This document shows positions 1-5,421 of a DNA stretch of 5,421 nucleotides, piece after piece. The notes below the pieces were generated by a model. That model saw only the letters and a program-made list of their open reading frames with translations. It made no database searches and was not told where the DNA came from. The stretch is taken from positions 1 to 5,421 of the forward strand of contig JAGMEL010000399.1 of NCBI GenBank assembly GCA_023128195.1, written 5' to 3'. Within the stretch, counting starts at the first letter, position 1. The number at the start of each line of letters is the position of its first letter. The position numbers were made by a program, and so were the translations under genes. The stretch is from Caldifarciminota bacterium. GTDB taxonomy: Bacteria; Hydrothermota; Tepidihabitantia; SM23-42.

Positions 1-2
1 CT

Positions 3-191
3 AGAAAGATTACCTTTGAGGTAGACGGTATAATACTCGGCATAACAACACTTGACATATCAAAAAAAATCGATAGAATTACGTTCTATACTGATATGCA
101 ATATTATAAGATGCAGATTTTAAGGGCGTCCTTGCTCCAATCTTTACCAGCAATTGATTGCAAACAGATTGTTGAGGAGCTTCATTGGTAA
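3..191 (+). CDS. C-terminal 62 residues of an unrecognised protein (5' end outside window)
   Basis: The reading frame is open from the left edge (first whole codon at 3) to a TAA at 189-191, giving 62 residues that begin RKITFEVDGIILG and end IVEELHW. The other two forward frames hit stops within the first 25 bases. The fragment reads like a short beta-strand part (ITFEVDGIILGITTLDI, then KIDRITFYTDM) followed by a helical tail with one cysteine (AIDCKQIVEEL). There is no membrane segment. I do not recognise the family and assign no function. An A8 run at 62-69 lies inside it and encodes the SKKI part. Its last 7 bases overlap the glycosyltransferase start, and the ribosome binding site of that gene lies inside its coding sequence, so the two are probably co-transcribed and translationally coupled. 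Coding status is well supported by the overlap geometry; identity is unknown. Confidence 0.7.
   Translation, partial: RKITFEVDGIILGITTLDISKKIDRITFYTDMQYYKMQILRASLLQSLPAIDCKQIVEELHW
174..179 (+). promoter_or_regulatory. Ribosome binding site GAGGAG for the glycosyltransferase, fixing a TTG start
   Basis: GAGGAG lies 5 bases before the TTG at 185-187. An in-frame TGA at 173-175 excludes any start further upstream, and the first in-frame ATG lies 73 codons downstream, beyond the first membrane segment and the first glycosyltransferase motif. The site therefore decides the unusual TTG start. It sits inside the last codons of the preceding gene. Confidence 0.75.
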
Positions 192-1657
192 ATATAATTC
201 TGTTTCTCTATGCCGCTTTTATCGTTGTTCTCTTTTTCTATTCAATTCACGCATTTATCTTAATCTACCGTCATTTCAAATTCAGCAAAAATGGAAAAAG
301 AAAGAAAAAGAAAAAGCTGAAGATTTTACCGAACGTTACGATTCAGTTACCAATTTATAATGAAAAATATGTTATTCGCCGTTTGTTAAATTGTGTTACA
401 TCAATGGATTATCCAAGAGACAAGCTTGAAATTCAGGTTCTTGATGATTCAGATGATGAAACTACGAGTATTGTTGCTGATTTAGTTAAACAATACCAAA
501 AAGATAATTATGATATAAAACATATAAGAAGGGGGTCACGTGCAGGATTTAAAGCAGGTGCCCTTCAGTATGGATTAGAAAGGGCAAAGGGTGATTACAT
601 CGCTATTTTTGATGCGGATTTTGTTCCCCCGCCAGATTTTTTAAAGGAGTTGTTGCCCGAGTTCAGAGATCGTAATGTTGGCGGCGTTCAAGCGCGGTGG
701 GGTCACTTAAATGATAGTTATTCATTTCTAACAAGATCGCAGGCGATTGGTCTTGATAATCATTTTTTGATGGAACAAAGATTGCGCTCCCAAGCGAATT
801 GGTTTATTAATTTTAATGGCACTTGTGGTCTGTGGTTAAAGCACGCCATCATTGATGGTGGTGGTTGGCATGATGATACACTCGCCGAGGATTTAGACCT
901 TTCATACCGCGTTCAATTAAAAGGGTGGATTATTAAATTCCGGGGTGATTTTGTTGTCCCGGGTGAATTGCCGCAAAGTGCTTATAGTTATAGGATACAA
1001 CAGAACCGCTGGGCAAAGGGGACAATCCAGGTGGCGCGCAAGTTGTTGCCGCAAGTCCTAAAATCTACGCTGAAGCCAATGGCTAAATACGAAGCCTTTG
1101 TTCATCTCACCTGTCACGTAAACTTTTTTGCAATGCTGGGGCTTGCCGTATTTTCTATACCGATAGTCTACTTTAAAGTAGAAGGGATGGTCCCTGATTC
1201 CTATTTCATATTTCTATCCCTTTTTACAGTCAGTGCATTTGGCTATCCGTTTGTATATTATCTTTCACAGCGACAGGCATATCAAGATTATTATCGAAAG
1301 ATTCCATACATTGTAGGAGTGGTTGCATATAGTATGGGACTTTCTATTTCCAATACCAAGGCAATCATAGAAGGTTGGTTTAATAAAAAACATGTCTTTA
1401 CCCGAACACCAAAGTCTGGTGGTTCAAAAAAAAACTATAGGGTTGAAGCAAAATCAATTATTCCTTTTTTGGAGATATTACTCGGCCTATACGTATTTGC
1501 CGGTCTTGTTTATGTCATTGTCAATCTGCAGATTATACTTGTACCGTTTTTGCTTTTATATAGTTTTGGTTTTTTAAGTTTGGGATTTTCTTCTATAAAG
1601 GATGATATTTTAAACTTAAGAGCACAGGAGGTTTTATGCTCAAGAGAGAACTCTTAG
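185..1657 (+). CDS. Membrane family 2 glycosyltransferase, cellulose synthase/mannan synthase-like
   Basis: This 490-residue inner-membrane enzyme is predicted to transfer sugar from a nucleotide-sugar donor onto a growing glycan or lipid acceptor on the cytoplasmic side. Visible parts in order: a membrane segment at residues 5-28; a very basic juxtamembrane stretch at 35-47 (KRKKKKKLK); and a GT-A catalytic domain at about 50-285. The catalytic domain has VTIQLPIYNE (51-60), VLDDSDDET with the UDP-contacting aspartates D87/D88, the metal-binding DAD at 143-145, the AEDLDLS motif with E235/D236 as the catalytic-base site, and Q272-x-x-R275-W276. This D, DxD, ED, QxxRW set defines processive GT2 synthases of the BcsA/CslA type. 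Further membrane segments lie near 311-330, 339-360, 373-391, 425-447 and 448-470. It is shorter than BcsA and has no PilZ domain, so it fits the bacterial cellulose-synthase-like/mannan-synthase-like group better than true c-di-GMP-controlled cellulose synthase. Start is the TTG behind GAGGAG. It overlaps both neighbours (7 and 22 bp). Donor, acceptor and product cannot be read from sequence; a ceramide-glucosyltransferase-like non-processive role is the alternative. Confidence 0.93.
   Translation: MVNIILFLYAAFIVVLFFYSIHAFILIYRHFKFSKNGKRKKKKKLKILPNVTIQLPIYNEKYVIRRLLNCVTSMDYPRDKLEIQVLDDSDDETTSIVADLVKQYQKDNYDIKHIRRGSRAGFKAGALQYGLERAKGDYIAIFDADFVPPPDFLKELLPEFRDRNVGGVQARWGHLNDSYSFLTRSQAIGLDNHFLMEQRLRSQANWFINFNGTCGLWLKHAIIDGGGWHDDTLAEDLDLSYRVQLKGWIIKFRGDFVVPGELPQSAYSYRIQQNRWAKGTIQVARKLLPQVLKSTLKPMAKYEAFVHLTCHVNFFAMLGLAVFSIPIVYFKVEGMVPDSYFIFLSLFTVSAFGYPFVYYLSQRQAYQDYYRKIPYIVGVVAYSMGLSISNTKAIIEGWFNKKHVFTRTPKSGGSKKNYRVEAKSIIPFLEILLGLYVFAGLVYVIVNLQIILVPFLLLYSFGFLSLGFSSIKDDILNLRAQEVLCSRENS
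1626..1632 (+). promoter_or_regulatory. Strong ribosome binding site AGGAGGT for the Trm112-like gene
   Basis: AGGAGGT is a near-complete match to the anti-Shine-Dalgarno core, and its GGAGG ends 4 bases before the ATG at 1636. It lies inside the 3' end of the glycosyltransferase gene. It is the strongest ribosome binding site in the window and settles the start of a gene that would be easy to miss because of its size. Confidence 0.8.
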
Positions 1658-1806
1658 ATATTTTGGTTTGCCCTAAATGTAAGGGTAAATTGGATTACAA
1701 TGATAAGGATGATGAGTTGATCTGTCATAAGTGCAGACTTGCTTATCCAATAAAGGATAACATTCCAGTAATGCTAATAGACGAAGCGAGAAGATTGAAT
1801 GGTTAA
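1636..1806 (+). CDS. Trm112/UPF0434-like small zinc-ribbon protein
   Basis: This is a 56-residue protein (MLKRELLDILVCPKC... to ...ARRLNG, TAA at 1804-1806). It has the pattern of the Trm112p-like/UPF0434 (YcaR) family: a leading LLDILVCPKCKGKL, a second LICHKC knuckle, then AYPIKDNIPVML, the family's typical Y-P-I-x-(D/N)-x-I-P-x-(M/L)-(L/I) ending. C12, C15, C30 and C33 form two CxxC knuckles expected to bind one zinc. Length is normal for the bacterial family (about 55-65). Eukaryotic and archaeal Trm112 stabilises and activates several methyltransferases; the job of the bacterial proteins is poorly defined. E. coli ycaR lies between lpxK and kdsB, an LPS neighbourhood, comparable to its place here beside a glycan synthase. 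It starts 22 bp inside the glycosyltransferase gene behind a strong ribosome binding site and overlaps the next gene by 8 bp. Family assignment is firm; a role for it in this operon is inference. Confidence 0.9.
   Translation: MLKRELLDILVCPKCKGKLDYNDKDDELICHKCRLAYPIKDNIPVMLIDEARRLNG
1788..1793 (+). promoter_or_regulatory. Weak ribosome binding site GAGAAG for the PorU-like gene
   Basis: GAGAAG (one mismatch to the GAGGAG used by the glycosyltransferase) ends 5 bases before the ATG at 1799-1801, the same spacing as at 174-179. An in-frame TGA at 1796-1798 directly precedes the ATG, so no earlier start is possible. The weaker site together with an 8-bp overlap suggests that translation depends partly on ribosomes finishing the Trm112-like gene. 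Confidence 0.5.
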
Positions 1807-4800
1807 CATTACACTATTATTATTTATTATTAGTAGTTCAACAGTGAGGGAACTTGGTAATAAAGGGATTGAGATTTCATTTACAATGGATCAATTGGAT
1901 AGACAGGACTATTCTTTTAGAGAGGCAGTGTGGTTAAATAATGAAGGTGAGCCAAATCTCCCTTCGCTTTTATATAAAATCGGGATTCCTCAAAATAGTG
2001 ATATTGAGGTTACAATTATTGAAAGTAGGGAAGAAGCTATTAAGGATATTACAATCGAGCCAGTAATATACACCGGGATCTATGAACCACCATTTCTCGA
2101 AACAGGTGAAATCCGCAGCAATGTTTATAAGGAGAACAGGTACTTTCCTGAAAACCTTATCGAGGTTTCTGAACCGGCTTATTTCCGGGATATTTACACA
2201 GTTGAGGTCAGGTTGAATCCTGTGCAATACAATCCCGTTTCCAGGGAATTAAGGGTCTTAAGGAATGTTAAAATAAAGATTAATTTTAAGGGAGAACCAG
2301 GAATAAAGCCGATCATTGATACATCTTTTGAAGAAGTTTATAAAAGAACAATCGTGAATTATAAGCAGTGTCGAAAATGGCGTCGTACTCCTAAAAGAGA
2401 TGGCAGAAATCCTTTTTCTTCAGGTGTTTGGTTTAAGATTGAGGTTGAAGAGGAAGGAATTTACCGGATTGGTTATGATGAAATCATAGATGCTGGGCTT
2501 GATCCAGGACAGTTTGATCCGATGACCATGAAGATATATACTGCGGCATTTGACCTTTTACCAAGAGATGTTGTTGATCCGTTTGAAGATTCACTCATCG
2601 AGTTACCAGTGTATGTAGAGGGTGAAGATGATTATAGTTTTGATGAGGGTGATTATTTAATATTTTATGGTTTTCCTGCGAACCATTTTATGCCGGATAG
2701 TGAGGTTGGTTGGTTTGAGAATGGTTATGCCCGTAATAATGTTTACTGGTTCACATTTGGCGGTGATTATGGTGAAAGAATGGAAAGGATTGATGCGGCA
2801 TGGAATGGGACAACACCCGATACAATAGTTACTGAGGTTTTGCATATAGAGAAAGATATTAGTAATCCGACCCGTTCAGGCACAAATTGGTATTGGCTGG
2901 ATATTTCGCCTGGGGAGGGGCCAAGCGGCAGTGGTTCTGCCAATATTACGCATACGAAGGCAAGTGGGAATGCTCTGGTTACGATTGGTTTATTTACAAT
3001 AGCTAGTTCAGGTACAGGGCCGTTTCTTTATCAGTTTTCACTTGGAGATCATAGGTATTTCAGCGATACACTCGATTTAGGTTCACAGTATACTTATCCA
3101 CCTCTTTACCTTACCGGCAATACACCAATATCTAATGATAGTTCAGTACTGACCATGGATATCATAAGGCAACCCGGTACATCTACCTTGCTCTGGGCAT
3201 ATTTCAATAGTGTGGATATTGAATATGACCGTCTTACTGACTTAGAACAGCCATTTCATTCATTTTATCGAGCCGGCGTGGATTACTCGATTAAGTGTAC
3301 GAATGTAGGCTCTACTCCATTTGTTATTGATATTACTGATATTAGAAAACCTAAGATGTTTTATAATTATACAGTCGATAATAATACCATGATGTTATCA
3401 AACAGTTCAGACTCTTTCCAATTATTATATTTTTCGAAATTTTCACTCACCAGATCAGCGGATCTAATTTCGGCAAATCCCGGGAATTTGAGCGTGCAGT
3501 CAGAAGGTTGTGATTATCTTTGTATTACCCACAGGGATTTTTACAATGCAATAATGTCCCTGGTTGATTATCGACGCGGGGAATATACTACAAAAGTTAT
3601 TACAGTTGATGATATTTATAATGATTTTTCCTTTGGTAAATACGACCCGTTGGCAATTAAACATTTCCTGTATTATACCACAAATAACTGGACTACAGTG
3701 CCTAAGTATATTCTTTTGGTTGGCGATGCTACATATGATTATAAAAACAATTTGAATAAGGACAACCCGCCGAATTTCATCCCTATGTATGAGTCCGGGA
3801 CTAGTTTGAAGGGCAATCCTGGTATACCGCCAAATTTCATTTATGAAGGAGAGTACGTAAATTTTGGTGTTGGCGAGGCTATGGTCTTAGGCAGAATTAC
3901 AGTGCGGACAAGACAGGAAGTAAGGGATTTTATTGACAAATTGATTACCTATGAAACCCAGAACATAGATGGTATGTGGAATAAAAGAATAATCCTTGCT
4001 GGTGATGATGAATATAGTACAGCGTGGGAAGGCCCTGATATGCATTGCGGTGCCTGTGAGGATATTCTTCACCATATTCCTGATTCACTCTATGATATGG
4101 CGAAGGTTTATATGGTTAGCTATCCTCCGTTTACCTACCCGGCAACTAAGCCGAATGCCCAGGAAGCTTTTATCAGAGAACTGAATAAAAGTGGTTATGC
4201 AGGTCTTTATTATGGCCATGGTAATACGCATCAGCTTGCTCATGAAGGGCTTTTTTACGATACAAACATACTGAGTATTAAAAACAGTAGAAGATATTTC
4301 TTTTATTATTTTGGTTCATGTACTGTGGGACGTTTTGATGATTCTGATTACGAGTGTATTGGGGAACAATTTGTCAGAATGAAAGATGGTGCGATTGGTA
4401 CACTTGGTGCAACGAGAGGAACAGGTCCATATGGGAATAAAGCAATCGGTAACAAGCTATTCGAGTTATTAACGGATTTAGATACAAATTTAACAATGGG
4501 TGAATGCATTTTGATCGCAAAGGAACATGGTTCACGGGAATATCTTTTAATTGGTGATCCGGCAACAAAAATGAGGAAGCCAGAAACTTCGATGCAAATT
4601 AAAATTGATTCAACCGTTTTACATGATACAATTATTGGAGTTGATACAGTCAAATACATTAAGCCAATGGAAGAATTGAAGATCACGACGGATGAAAGTT
4701 CTTACTATTTGAAGGCATTTATTCGCGATACAACAGATATAGATAGATTTGATGTCTCAACAGCAGATGAAATAAGTGGACATGTATATAGAGAGGTGCA

Positions 4801-5421
4801 GAGTGGTACAAATTCATGGACTCCATTTGATTATGAGATTGATGGCAAGGAGATATACCAGGGTTTTTGGGATGAAGATACTGCAGTTATTATTGCGCCG
4901 AGGATTATTACAACCCATAAACCGGTCATAAAGTTAAGCAGTTTTATAAATAACAAGAGCGGCATGCTTGATTCAATAAGGGTTTTACTCAGTGCTGCAA
5001 TCATCAATAACGATGGTCCGGAAATCATTCTTTATGACGGTGCCAGGAAATTAAAGGATGGTGATTGGGTTGATAAAGAGTTCATCCTGACTGGTAAGGT
5101 CTCTGATAAAAACGGTATAAACCTATTAAATTCTATTGAAACCAGTAATGGCTTTTATTCGTATATAAATAAGGACTTTGAGAATAGGATTGATCTGCGG
5201 GATTATTTTATGTATGACAGGAATTCTTATACTACGGGTGAATTTAATGTTGAGATTGTTTTACCTAACCCGGTTGATACAATAACCGTAAATGTTACTG
5301 ACAATTATCATAATCAGACAACCGAGACAATAGTGCTTAATGCTGAGATGTATGATGATATTGAGATCACCAATTTTCTTATTTATCCGAATCCGCTCCA
5401 GGATAATAAAGGTATATGGTT
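1799..5421 (+). CDS. porU: PorU-like family C25 (gingipain-type) cysteine peptidase, T9SS sortase candidate; 3' end outside window
   Basis: An unbroken frame of 1207 codons runs from the ATG at 1799 to the edge. Residues 1-15 form a short hydrophobic signal-peptide-like start (NITLLLFIISSS). Residues about 20-165 resemble a C25 propeptide-type beta domain (VRLNPVQYNPVSREL, then VKIKINF). Next come a basic linker (182-203, with the family-like NYKQCRKWR) and a PorU-type N-terminal region: SGVWFKIEVEEEGIYRIGYD (208-227), then DEGDYLIFYGF (282-292). The C25 catalytic domain spans about 568-928: YILLVGDATYDY (637-648), VLGRITVRT (696-704), ITYETQ (716-721), YYGHGN with catalytic H807, GSCTVGRFDD with catalytic C841, and closing LLIGDPATKM (916-925). 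The His-Cys spacing of 34 matches gingipains. Residues 930-1190 are beta-rich and follow the PorU C-terminal pattern (DGPEIILYDG at 1072-1081, VSDKNGINL at 1101-1109). IYPNPLQ (1195-1201) opens the last domain, which is cut. In P. gingivalis, PorU cleaves T9SS C-terminal signals at the outer membrane and attaches cargo to A-LPS. The C25 call is near certain; a sortase rather than a secreted gingipain-like protease is likely but not proven. It overlaps the Trm112-like gene by 8 bp. Confidence 0.88.
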   Translation, partial: MVNITLLLFIISSSTVRELGNKGIEISFTMDQLDRQDYSFREAVWLNNEGEPNLPSLLYKIGIPQNSDIEVTIIESREEAIKDITIEPVIYTGIYEPPFLETGEIRSNVYKENRYFPENLIEVSEPAYFRDIYTVEVRLNPVQYNPVSRELRVLRNVKIKINFKGEPGIKPIIDTSFEEVYKRTIVNYKQCRKWRRTPKRDGRNPFSSGVWFKIEVEEEGIYRIGYDEIIDAGLDPGQFDPMTMKIYTAAFDLLPRDVVDPFEDSLIELPVYVEGEDDYSFDEGDYLIFYGFPANHFMPDSEVGWFENGYARNNVYWFTFGGDYGERMERIDAAWNGTTPDTIVTEVLHIEKDISNPTRSGTNWYWLDISPGEGPSGSGSANITHTKASGNALVTIGLFTIASSGTGPFLYQFSLGDHRYFSDTLDLGSQYTYPPLYLTGNTPISNDSSVLTMDIIRQPGTSTLLWAYFNSVDIEYDRLTDLEQPFHSFYRAGVDYSIKCTNVGSTPFVIDITDIRKPKMFYNYTVDNNTMMLSNSSDSFQLLYFSKFSLTRSADLISANPGNLSVQSEGCDYLCITHRDFYNAIMSLVDYRRGEYTTKVITVDDIYNDFSFGKYDPLAIKHFLYYTTNNWTTVPKYILLVGDATYDYKNNLNKDNPPNFIPMYESGTSLKGNPGIPPNFIYEGEYVNFGVGEAMVLGRITVRTRQEVRDFIDKLITYETQNIDGMWNKRIILAGDDEYSTAWEGPDMHCGACEDILHHIPDSLYDMAKVYMVSYPPFTYPATKPNAQEAFIRELNKSGYAGLYYGHGNTHQLAHEGLFYDTNILSIKNSRRYFFYYFGSCTVGRFDDSDYECIGEQFVRMKDGAIGTLGATRGTGPYGNKAIGNKLFELLTDLDTNLTMGECILIAKEHGSREYLLIGDPATKMRKPETSMQIKIDSTVLHDTIIGVDTVKYIKPMEELKITTDESSYYLKAFIRDTTDIDRFDVSTADEISGHVYREVQSGTNSWTPFDYEIDGKEIYQGFWDEDTAVIIAPRIITTHKPVIKLSSFINNKSGMLDSIRVLLSAAIINNDGPEIILYDGARKLKDGDWVDKEFILTGKVSDKNGINLLNSIETSNGFYSYINKDFENRIDLRDYFMYDRNSYTTGEFNVEIVLPNPVDTITVNVTDNYHNQTTETIVLNAEMYDDIEITNFLIYPNPLQDNKGIW

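Noticed and set aside
154..360. 68-codon + frame over the end of the first gene and start of the glycosyltransferase
   Set aside because: It lies in another frame of two well-supported genes, and its protein is low-complexity and matches no family pattern.
1392..1577. 61-codon + frame inside the glycosyltransferase
   Set aside because: Shadow of the membrane-spanning C-terminus, which is clearly coding in the main frame.
185..1657. Calling the GT2 gene bcsA (cellulose synthase)
   Set aside because: No PilZ domain, too short, and no bcsB/bcsC/bcsZ partners in view; the motifs support only the wider cellulose-synthase-like superfamily.
1804..1840. AT-rich ATT/TTA run as a possible promoter or intergenic element
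   Set aside because: It lies inside the peptidase frame, where it encodes the hydrophobic signal-peptide core; no paired -35/-10 boxes were convincing.
1970..2227. 85-codon minus-strand frame opposite the peptidase N-terminal domain
   Set aside because: Chance opening on the antisense strand of a strong coding frame; the translation has no family-like pattern.
3473..3490. Near-palindrome around CCCGGG (aaatcccgggaattt)
   Set aside because: The symmetry is imperfect, it lies inside the coding frame, and there is no loop or U-run to make a terminator.
4348..4686. 112-codon minus-strand frame opposite the peptidase
   Set aside because: It is antisense to the catalytic-Cys region, where the + frame shows conserved C25 motifs, and has no recognisable domain or ribosome binding site support.

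Overview
The window is an AT-rich (by eye), gene-dense stretch carrying one gene train on the + strand. It holds the 3' end of an unrecognised gene (to 191), a processive-type family 2 glycosyltransferase (185-1657), a 56-residue Trm112/UPF0434-like zinc-ribbon protein (1636-1806), and a very large PorU-like family C25 (gingipain-type) cysteine peptidase that starts at 1799 and runs off the right edge with at least 1207 codons. All three junctions are overlaps (7, 22 and 8 bp). There is no intergenic space and no terminator or promoter that I can defend, so the four genes very probably form one translationally coupled operon whose promoter lies to the left of the window.

Organism: the PorU-type peptidase points to a Gram-negative-type bacterium with a type IX secretion system (T9SS) or a relative of it. 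This means Bacteroidota and other FCB-group lineages, or uncultured candidate phyla (for example WOR-3, Cloacimonadota or Marinimicrobia) that carry C25 peptidases and YPNP-type C-terminal domains. AT-rich DNA, frequent AGA/AGG and ATA codons, tight overlapping genes and GAGGAG-type ribosome binding sites are compatible with this but do not pick a phylum. The phylum is an inference.

How the genes may work together: in Porphyromonas gingivalis PorU is the outer-membrane sortase that removes the C-terminal signal of T9SS cargo and joins the cargo to an anionic lipopolysaccharide. Here a PorU-like peptidase is coupled to a cellulose-synthase-like glycosyltransferase that should make or extend a polysaccharide or glycolipid across the inner membrane. 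The pairing suggests, but does not prove, a unit that makes a surface glycan and attaches proteins to it. The Trm112-like protein between them is a housekeeping-type zinc protein; its E. coli relative YcaR likewise sits in a lipid A/LPS gene neighbourhood (lpxK-ycaR-kdsB).

No RNA genes, CRISPR arrays, insertion sequences, attachment sites or origins were seen. No stretch over 300 bases lacks a gene.
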